Assembly: GCF_007858255.1 (NCBI RefSeq)
Contig: NZ_VFEU01000031.1
Span: 1-56,950 of the forward strand
Source: Pseudomonas rhodesiae
GTDB taxonomy: Bacteria; Pseudomonadota; Gammaproteobacteria; Pseudomonadales; Pseudomonadaceae
Reading direction: 5' to 3'
DNA: 56,950 bases
In this document: piece after piece, positions 25,484 to 33,538 of the stretch
How positions within the stretch are numbered: position 1 is the first letter of the stretch
Layout of the letters: every line of letters begins with the position of its first letter
Position numbers and translations under genes: made by a program
The notes under the pieces: model-generated
Told to the model about the DNA's origin: nothing
Seen by the model: the letters and a program-made list of their open reading frames with translations, nothing else
Database searches by the model: none

Positions 25484-26436
25484 GTTTCGATCAATCGATA
25501 AGCAAACCGGTATTGGTCACCGGAGCGGCAGGGTTGGTAGGTCGCCAGGTGGTGCGTCGTCTGGTCGAGCAGGGCCGACCGGTGCTGGCACTGGATCGGC
25601 TCGCCTCGGTCACCCAGGAGGGGGTCAAGATCACAGCGTGCGACCTTGGCGATATCCATCGCCTGCATGCCATCGCTCTGGATGGAGTCGATTCCATCAT
25701 TCATTGCGGTGCGTTTTCCGGGCCAATGGTGGCGCGTGATGCGCCGTATTCGATGGTGCAAGTGAACATTGTCGGTACCGCCAACGTACTTGAGTTGGCG
25801 CGTGTTCACGCTGTTCGGCGCTTTGTGTATTGCTCCTCGACCAGTGCTTATGGGGTGGTCGAGTCGGGTCCCGCTTACGAAGACGTTTTACTCAAGCCAG
25901 GCAGCCTCTACGGTGCCAGCAAGGTTTCTTCCGAGTACATCACCACGGCCTACGCCGAACAGTATGGGCTGTCTGCGGCGAGTGTTCGACTGTCCTGGGT
26001 CTACGGCCCGGGGAGAACCACTGACTGTGTGATTCGTAAGATGATTGAAGATGCCTTGGCCAGGCGCGCCACCCGAATGTCTTTCGGAGCGGACTTCCCC
26101 AGGCAATTCATTCACGTTGAAGACGCCGTTCAGGGCTTGCTTTGTGCGCTGGATGCCCCCGTGCTGCCACGCACCACCTACAACGTCACCGGCGACACCC
26201 GTGTAACGCTTGAAGAGATCGCGCAGGTCGTGCGCACTATCTTTCCCGGTGCCGATATCGCCCTTGAGCCGGGCGCGGATCCTGTCGATGAATTCCAGCA
26301 GAAATTCAGTATTGATGCGGCGCGCCGTGACCTGGGTTACGTGCCAAAAATATCCCTTGATGACGGCATTCAAGCGTACGCGCGCTGGCTGGAATCGACT
26401 CACCTTCCTCATAGTTTCGAGGTGCAGAAAGCATGA
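25480..26436 (+). CDS. NAD-dependent epimerase/dehydratase (extended SDR)
   Basis: The protein has 318 residues, with ATGA overlaps on both sides. The NAD-binding motif VTGAAGLVGRQVVRRL is near residue 13, and the catalytic YxxxK is SLYGASKVSSEY near residue 143, with the upstream YCSSTSAYG serine segment. SWVYGPGRTTDCVIRKMIEDAL resembles sugar-nucleotide epimerases, but the family also holds dehydrogenases acting on small polar molecules. In this operon it probably oxidises or reduces a pathway intermediate (inference). Confidence 0.9.
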   Translation: MSFDQSISKPVLVTGAAGLVGRQVVRRLVEQGRPVLALDRLASVTQEGVKITACDLGDIHRLHAIALDGVDSIIHCGAFSGPMVARDAPYSMVQVNIVGTANVLELARVHAVRRFVYCSSTSAYGVVESGPAYEDVLLKPGSLYGASKVSSEYITTAYAEQYGLSAASVRLSWVYGPGRTTDCVIRKMIEDALARRATRMSFGADFPRQFIHVEDAVQGLLCALDAPVLPRTTYNVTGDTRVTLEEIAQVVRTIFPGADIALEPGADPVDEFQQKFSIDAARRDLGYVPKISLDDGIQAYARWLESTHLPHSFEVQKA

Positions 26437-27356
26437 GTGATCTTCAACGAGATTTTGTCGGCTATGGCCGTAATCCTCCTGATCCTAAATGGCCCGGGGG
26501 CGCCCGACTCGCACTGAATTTCGTCATGAACTATGAGGAAGGCTCGGAGCCGTCCATTCAGGACGGCGAGGACAGTAGCGAAACGTGGTTCACCGAAAGC
26601 AGCGGCCTCAATACCGGTGTAAAGGGCCGGGATCTGGCCGCTGAAGGGCTATTCGAATATGGCAGCCGAGTGGGTTTCTGGCGGGTGATGCGCCTGTTCC
26701 AGGAGCGTTCCCTGCCAGCGACCATCTATGGCTGCGCGCTCGCCCTGGAGCGTAATCCGGATGCCTGTGAAGCCATCCGCGAATCGGGCTTCGATGTGTG
26801 CTCCCACGGCTGGCGGTGGATCCAGCACTACCAGCTCAGCGAGGAACAGGAGCGCGAGCACATCCGTAAAGCGGTGGAATCCCTTGAGCGTACAACGGGC
26901 GTTCGGCCCCAGGGTTGGTATTGCCGCTACTCCCCGAGCGTCAACACCCGTCGGCTGCTGGTCGAGGAGGGCGGGTTCACCTACGACTCGGATTACTACG
27001 GGGACGAGTTACCGTTCTGGACCCAGGTAAGCGGCAAACCTCACCTGATCATCCCGTATTCGTTGACCAACAACGACGGACAGTTCGCGGCTGGCGTCAG
27101 TACCGGAAGCCAATGGTTCAGCTTCCTCAAAGATGCGTTCGACATGCTCTACAAGGAAGGAGAAACCCAACCCAAGATGATGTCGGTCGGTCTGCACCTG
27201 CGCTTGGTGGGGCATCCGGCCCGGGCAGCTGCATTGGAGCGATTCCTCGATTACGTTTTGAGTTTCCCTGACGTATGGATCACTCGACGCATCGATATTG
27301 CCAACCACTGGCAGAGCGTCCATCCCGCTCGAACACTGGGAGTCGGTCATGAGTAA
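26433..27356 (+). CDS. PuuE-like polysaccharide-deacetylase-family protein (allantoinase-like)
   Basis: The protein has 307 residues, close to PuuE length. The opening segment DFVGYGRNPPDPKWPGGARLALNFVMNYEEGSE is the PuuE-type start. The NodB fold follows, with a GFDVCSHGWRWIQHYQLSEEQEREHIRKAVESL helix region and GWYCRYSPSVNTRRLLVEEGGFTYDSDYYGDELPFW. PuuE proteins are metal-independent allantoinases, and relatives hydrolyse cyclic amides. Together with the dihydropyrimidinase gene this points to a ring-opening step on a cyclic ureide or imide; the exact substrate is not shown. Confidence 0.88.
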   Translation: MSDLQRDFVGYGRNPPDPKWPGGARLALNFVMNYEEGSEPSIQDGEDSSETWFTESSGLNTGVKGRDLAAEGLFEYGSRVGFWRVMRLFQERSLPATIYGCALALERNPDACEAIRESGFDVCSHGWRWIQHYQLSEEQEREHIRKAVESLERTTGVRPQGWYCRYSPSVNTRRLLVEEGGFTYDSDYYGDELPFWTQVSGKPHLIIPYSLTNNDGQFAAGVSTGSQWFSFLKDAFDMLYKEGETQPKMMSVGLHLRLVGHPARAAALERFLDYVLSFPDVWITRRIDIANHWQSVHPARTLGVGHE

Positions 27357-28110
27357 CGTGTTTGATCTTTCGGGCCGCAAGGCTGTTATCACCGGCGCAA
27401 GCAGGGGAATCGGTGCGGCGATTGCGCAATTGTTTCTGGAGCATGGTGCAGAAGTTGCCATTTGCCATGTGGCAGATCATCAGAATGCCGAGGCGTTCCA
27501 GAATCGCGTGCGCTCGCGAGGCCTTGAACTACACGCCAGCGAATGCGACGTCTCTGATCCAGCGGCGGTAAACCGTTTCTGCACCTGGGCGCAGGAGCGT
27601 TTGGGGCAGGTCGACATCGTGGTCAATTCGGCCGGTGTGGGTGGCGGCGACCGTCCATTTGCCATGACCGATGATCAGGATTGGGATCGTATCATCGGGA
27701 TAAATCTGCGCGGGACGATGCTGGTCACTCGCGCCTTTTTCGCCGGGATGCTCGAACGCCAGTATGGCCGCGTCATCAACGTTGCTTCACAACTGGCATA
27801 CAAGGGCGCGCCAGGGCTGGCGCATTACTGTGCGGCGAAGGCCGGGGTGGTGGGGTTTACCCGAGCACTGGCTTATGAGGGTGCGCCACACAATGTGATG
27901 GTCAACGCGATTGCGCCGGGGCCGGTCGATACCGACTTGTTGCGCAATCACAGCGCGCAATGGCTTGAGGCCAAGAAAGCACAGTTGCCGGTGGGGCGCT
28001 TCGGCCAGGTAGATGAAATCGCACCTACCGCTTTGCTCCTGGCTTCGAGCGCTGGCGCATTTTATGCCGGGCAAACACTGTCCCCCAATGGCGGCGATGT
28101 AATGCTCTGA
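27349..28110 (+). CDS. SDR family oxidoreductase
   Basis: The protein has 253 residues. ATG 27349 is chosen because the classical SDR N-terminus starts there (FDLSGRKAVITGASRGIGAAIAQLF). The motifs are complete: TGASRGIG near residue 13, NSAGVGG near 91, catalytic Ser in INVASQLAYKG and YCAAKAGVVGFTRALAYE for YxxxK (YCAAK), with MVNAIAPGPVDTDLL following. It overlaps the preceding gene by 8 bases. It is probably a dehydrogenase for a hydroxylated intermediate; the substrate is unknown. Confidence 0.94.
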   Translation: MSNVFDLSGRKAVITGASRGIGAAIAQLFLEHGAEVAICHVADHQNAEAFQNRVRSRGLELHASECDVSDPAAVNRFCTWAQERLGQVDIVVNSAGVGGGDRPFAMTDDQDWDRIIGINLRGTMLVTRAFFAGMLERQYGRVINVASQLAYKGAPGLAHYCAAKAGVVGFTRALAYEGAPHNVMVNAIAPGPVDTDLLRNHSAQWLEAKKAQLPVGRFGQVDEIAPTALLLASSAGAFYAGQTLSPNGGDVML

Positions 28111-28264
28111 CTACGTAATGCGCGCGCGAGGCATGGCATTCGAGCGACGCAATGTGAACCCGTGATTCCAGATACCACCCGTAGGTTCGAACGCTTCGAG
28201 CAGCCGGGCGTGGCTTGCTACGCCCGGAATAACGGTGGCTGGCTCCTGCTTGAAAGAGGTTGAT

Positions 28265-29701
28265 ATGCAAATTCTGGACACTGTTATCCGTAATGCCCGC
28301 GTGGTTACAGCCGCTGACATTTTTACCTGCGACATCGGCATTCGTGATGGACAAATTGTTTCACTGGCGACTGACTTGCCCACTGGATTGAAAGAGATTG
28401 ACGCGGCGGGGCGGCACGTTACGCCGGGGGGCGTCGATAGCCATGTGCACCTGGATCAGCCGACCGGCGACGGTTCTGTCATGGCGGACGACTTCTACAG
28501 TGGCACCGTATCTGCCGCCTGCGGTGGCACTACCACGGTCATTCCCTTTGCCAGCCAGCAGAAAGGCGAGAGTTTGCGTGCCGCTGTCGAGGACTACCAT
28601 CGGCGAGTTGGCGACAAGCCGGTGATCGATTACGCATTCCACCTTATCGTGACTGACCCCACGCCTGATGTGCTGCAACGGGAGTTGCCCGCTCTGATTG
28701 CCGAGGGCTATACCTCGTTCAAGATCTACATGACCTACGACGCGTTGAAGCTCGGTGACCGGGAAATTCTCGAGACGCTGTCGGTGGCACGTCGGGAAGG
28801 AGCCATGGTGATGTTGCATGCCGAGAACAGCGATTGCATCGCCTGGCTTACCGAGCGCCTGCTGGCTGCAGGCCTGGACGCGCCCCGTTATCACGCCACC
28901 TCCCGGCCCATGCTGGTTGAGCGTGAGGCCACGCATCGAGCGATTGCATTGGCCGAGTTGGTGGATGTGCCAATTCTGATCGTCCATGTGTCTGGTCGTG
29001 ACGCAGTCGAGCAGATTCGCTGGGCGCAGAGCAAAGGCCTGAAGGTCTACGCCGAGACCTGTCCTCAGTATCTGTTCCTGACGGCGGCTTCGCTCGGATG
29101 CGACGACAGCTTTGAAGGCGCGAAATGCATCTGCAGCCCACCACCGCGCGATCCTGCCAACCAGCAGGTCATCTGGGACGGCCTGGAAAATGGTTCATTC
29201 GAGGTGTTTTCATCGGACCATGCGCCGTTCCGGTACGAAGGCCACGACGGTAAAAAAGCCCATGGTGAAAGCCCGACGTTTGAACAAGTCGCCAATGGTA
29301 TTCCTGGGATCGAAACGCGAATGGCGCTTCTCTGGTCCGAAGGTGTTCGCAAAGGCCGGATTACCCCGCAGAGTTTCGTCGCACTCACATCCACCAATGC
29401 CGCAAAAATGTATGGTTTGTACCCACGCAAAGGCAGCGTCGCAATTGGCGCCGATGCTGACCTGGTCATCTGGAACGAAGGTGAGCCAGTACGCATTACC
29501 AACGAAATGCTGCACCACAATGTGGATTACACCCCCTATGAAGGTATGCAGTTGAGTGCATGGCCGGCCATAACGCTGGCACGAGGAGAGGTCGTTTGGG
29601 ACGGCGAACCAAGAGGCGCCGCGGGCCGCGGGAAGTTTTTACCGTGCCAGAAGCCTGCTCCCGCTCAAACTCGTCGTCGCCCGCATGAACTGCCGCTATG
29701 A
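28265..29701 (+). CDS. dihydropyrimidinase / D-hydantoinase family amidohydrolase
   Basis: The protein has 478 residues; ATG 28265 is preceded by GAGG. The metal site is complete for the cyclic amidohydrolase superfamily: HVH in GGVDSHVHLDQPTG (H60, H62), the lysine to be carboxylated in YTSFKIYMTYDA (~155), His in MVMLHAENSD, His in ILIVHVSGRDA and Asp in FSSDHAPFRYEG. NVDYTPYEGMQLSAWPAITLARGEVVWDGE is the usual C-terminal strand region. It opens cyclic ureides or imides such as dihydrouracil or hydantoins. No beta-ureidopropionase or carbamoylase gene accompanies it, so a non-pyrimidine substrate is plausible. Confidence 0.93.
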   Translation: MQILDTVIRNARVVTAADIFTCDIGIRDGQIVSLATDLPTGLKEIDAAGRHVTPGGVDSHVHLDQPTGDGSVMADDFYSGTVSAACGGTTTVIPFASQQKGESLRAAVEDYHRRVGDKPVIDYAFHLIVTDPTPDVLQRELPALIAEGYTSFKIYMTYDALKLGDREILETLSVARREGAMVMLHAENSDCIAWLTERLLAAGLDAPRYHATSRPMLVEREATHRAIALAELVDVPILIVHVSGRDAVEQIRWAQSKGLKVYAETCPQYLFLTAASLGCDDSFEGAKCICSPPPRDPANQQVIWDGLENGSFEVFSSDHAPFRYEGHDGKKAHGESPTFEQVANGIPGIETRMALLWSEGVRKGRITPQSFVALTSTNAAKMYGLYPRKGSVAIGADADLVIWNEGEPVRITNEMLHHNVDYTPYEGMQLSAWPAITLARGEVVWDGEPRGAAGRGKFLPCQKPAPAQTRRRPHELPL

Positions 29702-30447
29702 ACGGCGCGACCCAGGTAGCGGCGGCATTGGTCCAAGCATGGCGACAGCGGCGTAATGTGCCATATGACGGGCTTGGTTTGCTGACTGAAGCCGATGCTT
29801 ACCAGGTTCAGGAACTTGTCGCCGCCGAGCTTGGCTGGTTCGGTGACTCGTCGGAGACTGCGTGGAAGCTTGGCGGCAGCCCTGGAAGGCTGGTCAGCAC
29901 TGCGCGCGTGCCGAGCCACTCCATTCATTTATCGGGTTGGGCGGTCCCTGAGGGCTATTGCAGCCGTTTCGGCATCGAAGGTGAGCTGATCGTGCGACTT
30001 GGGCGAGATGTCGATGGCGATTCCGATCATGCAGCAGCCTATGAAGCGATTGATGCATGGCATGTCGGGATCGAGCTGTGTGATACCCGCTTTCAACAGG
30101 GAGAGCAGGCGCATCCCTTGCTTCGCCTGGCTGATCAGCAACTCAACCGCGCATTGGTGCTGGGCGAAGCGACTCAGCCTCCGGCAAACTGGTCGCAGCA
30201 GGCAGTCGAGGTCTGGGTGGATGGGCGGCTGCAGATAGTTGATGTTGGAAGCCATCCCTTCACTGATCCACTGGCCTCGCTGCCGTGGTTGGCGAGGCAT
30301 GCTGCATCGCAGAACCGGCCCTTGAGGGCTGGTGATCTGATCGCCACAGGAAGCTGGACAGGCCTTTTTTGGGCCCCGCCAGTCGCAAATGTGAAAATTA
30401 AATTTCCAGAATTAGGAGAGGTATTGCTCTCAACAGGACCCGCTTAG
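29698..30447 (+). CDS. 2-keto-4-pentenoate hydratase / fumarylacetoacetase-family protein
   Basis: The protein has 249 residues, with an ATGA overlap with the dihydropyrimidinase gene. It matches MhpD-like enzymes: GLLTEADAYQVQELVAAELG, AWKLGGSP, a FGIEGELIVRLGRD segment with the acidic metal ligands (GIEGE, and HVGIELCDTRF further on), DQQLNRALVLGE, and a C-terminal GDLIATGSWTGLFWAPP. These enzymes hydrate or cleave 2-keto acids with a divalent metal. It is the last gene of the coupled operon, suggesting that the pathway ends with a 2-keto acid or dicarbonyl intermediate. Confidence 0.88.
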   Translation: MNGATQVAAALVQAWRQRRNVPYDGLGLLTEADAYQVQELVAAELGWFGDSSETAWKLGGSPGRLVSTARVPSHSIHLSGWAVPEGYCSRFGIEGELIVRLGRDVDGDSDHAAAYEAIDAWHVGIELCDTRFQQGEQAHPLLRLADQQLNRALVLGEATQPPANWSQQAVEVWVDGRLQIVDVGSHPFTDPLASLPWLARHAASQNRPLRAGDLIATGSWTGLFWAPPVANVKIKFPELGEVLLSTGPA

Positions 30448-30764
30448 AGGCGACTTGAAGCTGCCACCCGCCCTGAGAGCGTTGAAACATGGCGTTTATG
30501 GAATGCGAGGAGTTATGGCGAACCGCGCAATCTGATGGCGATGCTGCGCGAGAGGTTCTGAAGGTAAAGGGTAAGCCAGCCTCTGGTTTCCGACAGTTCA
30601 ATTCTGTCGGCGTGGGAAAAAACGCCCCGACAAAACCCTAAAACAGGGACTCAGATAGCTGAGTCTTTGCAGGAAATGGCTGATTAGTCGGTGCGCATCA
30701 AGCCGAATTTTCTGGAATCAACGATAACGCCCCCGGGCAGCTACTTCGTTCGTAGCTGAAGCTC
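30448..30764. other. gap after the catabolic operon, with a hairpin
   Basis: The only clear structure is the perfect stem CCGACAG-TTCAATT-CTGTCGG (30590-30610), which could end the operon although it lacks a T-run. A short plus-strand frame ending at about 30560 (in the region of ETWRLWNARSYGEP) looks protein-like but has no start and could be the tail of a displaced gene. Nothing else is evident. Confidence 0.4.
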
Positions 30765-31174
30765 TCAATCTGATGCTTGGCAGACGGCTTCCAGATTTAC
30801 CTCATCAGGGCCTAGCACATAGGCCGCGTAATATCCGGCGTGGTAATGGGACCTGATTCCTGGCGCTCCGTTGTCTTGACCCCCAGCGACCAGCCCGGCC
30901 GTATGGAACGCGTCGACTGCCTCATGACTCTGGGCGATCAAAGCTATATGCGCCCCGATGCTAGGGGAGGTGGTGGCATGCACCCAGAGAAATGGCTTGC
31001 CAGAAGAGCCGAAGCCCAATCTCCGAGGAGCTGATTGCGGAGGGGGGCTTCTATGCTCGCGAGGAGGGTAATCCCCAGCGGCTTCAGCGCTTGTTCGTAG
31101 AAGGCGCGAGCATGTGAAATGTCCGAAACACCAATACCCAGATGATCGATTAACGAACCAGAAAATTCATCCAT
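30765..31174 (-). pseudogene. VOC (glyoxalase-like) family protein, frameshifted
   Basis: Two minus-strand frames give one VOC domain of about 136 residues. The N-terminal half (from ATG 31174) has IDHLGIGVSDISHARAFYEQALKPLGITLL. The C-terminal half (to 30765) has GFGSSGKPFLWVH, GAHIALIAQSHEAVDAFHTAGLVAGGQDNG and YYAAYVLGPDEVNLEAVC with the C-terminal metal-ligand Glu. The break is in a 6-C run (G6 at 31042-31047 on the plus strand): one more C would join them through EAPPPQSAPRRLGFG. VOC proteins are metal-dependent lyases, isomerases or dioxygenases; the substrate is unknown. Confidence 0.8.
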
Positions 31175-31574
31175 CAGAGTGTCCTAAGGAAGTTGAAGTT
31201 AGGTAGGTCAAGCTCACATTGGCCGCGGGCGCCGCATTGGTCCGTCTCCCAAGGTCGCCAGAAGCAACGTCGCCGGCCAGCGTGAGGACAATGCCGCCAT
31301 AGCAAAGGTCGCGGCCGATCCAGCAAATGAACTTGTTCGGTGCCAAGAATGTATGTGTACGCAGCGGCACCTAGAGCATGGCCTATCTGCTGATCCCTTT
31401 GCGTCAGTCCTTACACGCTACCGGGGTTCCGCCTGGAGGCTCTACGTATACCCGCACCGGCAACACGACACCACGGCGACGGTCCAGCATCCGCACCAGC
31501 ACTACACCGATGCAGCTTCCTTAGAAATCCACCTAAGGGTCGGCGTTAACCGGAGCGAATGGTTGGTGGCCTGC
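31175..31574. other. gap with no recognisable gene
   Basis: About 400 bases between a broken VOC gene and an SDR fragment. Frames of 60-130 codons exist on both strands, but none resembles a known protein or has a good start. It is probably remnant DNA from genes lost by recombination. Confidence 0.35.
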
Positions 31575-31760
31575 TCAGGTCTGGGAGGCGCCGCCGTCCG
31601 CGAACAGTTCGGCGCCGTTGACGTAGCTCGACGCATCGCTCGCCAGGAAGAGCGCGGCGGCCCCAATCTCGTCTGCTTGGCCGATGCGGCCCAGGGTTCT
31701 CTGTTCGTCATAAGGCTGCGAGGCTTGGTCAAACACTGCCAGAAATTCAGCATTGCCCGA
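31575..31760 (-). pseudogene. C-terminal fragment of an SDR dehydrogenase
   Basis: The last ~60 codons before the stop at 31575 are the end of a short-chain dehydrogenase: RTLGRIGQADEIGAAALFLASDASSYVNGAELFADGGASQT (cited by its parts LGRIGQADEI, AALFLASDAS, NGAELFADGG). Upstream of about 31760 the similarity stops abruptly and different sequence begins, so the gene body is missing. The break marks the edge of the conjugative-element-like block to the right. Confidence 0.8.
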
Positions 31761-31834
31761 TGAACAGGGGAAAAAAGAAAATACTCCTGTTCCAGTATGG
31801 GCAGCCTTGCGACTGCCCATACTGATGATGCCGC

Positions 31835-32014
31835 TTACCGAGGTGCTCCTCGTGAAGATTTCAGCAACCGATTGACGATCCAGCATGCCAGCACCACGGC
31901 AATCAGCAGTGGTGGAAAGCGCACCATCAGAAGTACCAGCAGCAGAAGGGCCAGGCAGCCCGCGAGGATGCCGGCGAACAGGAACACGGCAGCAAAGATC
32001 CGCAGTAGCTTCAT
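31835..32014 (-). CDS. small two-helix membrane protein of the element block
   Basis: The protein has 59 residues. ATG 32014 has a strong GAGGAG site about 10 bases upstream. Two hydrophobic helices (FAAVFLFAGILAGCLALLLL and PPLLIAVVLACWIVNRLL) are followed by a short basic tail (KSSRGAPR). Nothing more can be said of its function. It starts 13 bases after the radC stop and is probably co-transcribed with it. Confidence 0.75.
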   Translation of the reverse strand: MKLLRIFAAVFLFAGILAGCLALLLLVLLMVRFPPLLIAVVLACWIVNRLLKSSRGAPR

Positions 32015-32027
32015 CGTCGTGTTCTCC

Positions 32028-32525
32028 TCACAGGTAGCCCAGTTCCGCCAGCGATACGCAGCCCTCCTGGCCCACCACGATATGGTCCAGCGTTCGCACC
32101 CCGACTAGGTTCAGGGCCTCCCGCAGTTTGTGGGTCAGGGTGAGATCTGATTGGCTGGGTTCCGGATCACCGGAAGGGTGGTTGTGGACCAGCACGGCTG
32201 CCGCGGCGTTGTGCTCCAGGGCAGCCTTGACGACTTCTCGGGGATAGACGCTGGCGCTGTCCAGGGTGCCCCGGAACAGTTCATGAAAGACGATCACCCG
32301 GTGCCGGCTGTCGAGCAGAAGCAGGGCGAATACCTCATGCTCGTAATCGCCCAGCAGCGCCTGCAGGTGGCCGAACACTTCCTTCGGTGAGGTCAGTGCT
32401 CGCCCCCGGCGCAGGCGCAGACTCGCCAACTGGCGGGCCATCAGCAGGATGTCGGTTTCGGTGACCGGTGAATCGACCAGGTAGGTGCCGGTCGATTCAC
32501 TGGCCTTCAGCTTGTGCAGGCGCAT
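32028..32525 (-). CDS. radC: RadC family protein (JAB/MPN metalloprotease fold)
   Basis: The protein has 165 residues; ATG 32525 has AAGGAG upstream. The JAMM metal motif is complete: HNHPSGDPEPSQSD (HxHx7-10D) near residue 120, with the upstream Glu in the HELFRG segment. It lacks the N-terminal helix-hairpin-helix of chromosomal RadC (YicR), as do the short RadC proteins found on plasmids, ICEs and prophages. The biochemical role is unsettled; it is not a proven repair protein. It overlaps the preceding gene's 3' end by 29 bases. Confidence 0.94.
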   Translation of the reverse strand: MRLHKLKASESTGTYLVDSPVTETDILLMARQLASLRLRRGRALTSPKEVFGHLQALLGDYEHEVFALLLLDSRHRVIVFHELFRGTLDSASVYPREVVKAALEHNAAAAVLVHNHPSGDPEPSQSDLTLTHKLREALNLVGVRTLDHIVVGQEGCVSLAELGYL

Positions 32526-33447
32526 GGTGGGCTCCTTGATGGTTATCGATCGGTGGGGTGTGGCGCTGGGCTTGTGCGTCCAGCTTCTCGGCCAGGCTGG
32601 CTTTCGCAGAGCGCTGGGAGGTGTTGGGGGATGGAGATTGGCTTTCCTCGGCGGGGTAGAACTCTTCGGCGATGGCACCAGAGTCTTCCTCGCTGTCCTC
32701 GAAGGCGCCATTGCCGAAGCCACGCTGCGCCGCTTCATCCAAGGCGGCCTGATCGAAGCCTGCTGCTTGCCGCTGTGCATCGAGCCCATTGGCGGCCTGC
32801 AGCGCCTCCGTCATCACCATACCGCCGCGTACCGTCAGGTCGACGTAGAAGATCGGCGTACCATGGCTTTGCCGGGTGGACTTTCCACGCAGACGCAGCT
32901 CCAGCGGCAGGCAGGCCAGGCGGTTGCCGGAGATGGCCTGGAAGTAATGCAGGCGAGCCGCCAGAGTGCGGATGCTGTTGAAGCCGGTGGTGCGGAACAC
33001 GAAGCTGCCCAGCGGATCGTCGTCGCCGATGATCACGTTCAGCCGGCCGTAGGGCCTGCAGGCATTGCCTTTGGCTAGCGGGCAGGCATCCGGCGAAGGG
33101 CAGGGCAGTGTCTGCATGCCGTCCTGGGTGACGCGCTTGCAGGTTTCGCCATTGCCGACGCAGAGCGGGCGCCCGGACTGGCGGTCGAACAAGGTGTAGT
33201 CGGCGCGGAAATTCAGTTCCGGCTCGTTGAACAGCAGGCGTACCGGAATGTTGCGCAGCTTGTCGTCCTTGCTCTGGCGCAGCTCGTCATTGAGCGGGTG
33301 GAGCAGCCAGCCGTCCTTGCCTTGCACCTGTGAGGTGATGGTGAACTGGTCATCCTTTTCCGGCAGGCGCTTGCCGTTCTTCTCGACGACCTTGCCTATC
33401 GAGATGCGGCCGAGCACCGGCGGGGTGATAGCTAAACCTTTGAGCAT
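32497..33447 (-). CDS. Cys-rich hydrolase/metal-binding protein, Gp3-like recombination-directionality-factor family candidate
   Basis: The protein has 316 residues; ATG 33447 follows AGGAGA. The N-terminal ~220 residues contain PPVLGRISIG, a FRADYTLFDRQSG segment and a cysteine cluster (CVGNGETCKR...PCPSPDACPLAKGNAC) that probably binds zinc. The last ~90 residues are acidic and disordered. The pattern recalls the protein annotated as hydrolase or metal-binding protein in Pseudomonas ICEs, which I associate with the phiC31 Gp3-like family (from memory, not verified). It lies between yqaJ-like and radC genes in an element module. Confidence 0.75.
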   Translation of the reverse strand: MLKGLAITPPVLGRISIGKVVEKNGKRLPEKDDQFTITSQVQGKDGWLLHPLNDELRQSKDDKLRNIPVRLLFNEPELNFRADYTLFDRQSGRPLCVGNGETCKRVTQDGMQTLPCPSPDACPLAKGNACRPYGRLNVIIGDDDPLGSFVFRTTGFNSIRTLAARLHYFQAISGNRLACLPLELRLRGKSTRQSHGTPIFYVDLTVRGGMVMTEALQAANGLDAQRQAAGFDQAALDEAAQRGFGNGAFEDSEEDSGAIAEEFYPAEESQSPSPNTSQRSAKASLAEKLDAQAQRHTPPIDNHQGAHHAPAQAEGQ

Positions 33448-33538
33448 GATGGCTCTCCTGGAAATGAAAAAAGGCCAGCTACGCAGCGCGAACTGCATGG
33501 ACTGGCCAAGGGGAGGGAAGAGTTGATGGAGACGGAAA

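Noticed and set aside
31353..31763. 136-codon plus-strand open frame
   Set aside because: It overlaps the minus-strand SDR fragment, has no ribosome site and no family resemblance.
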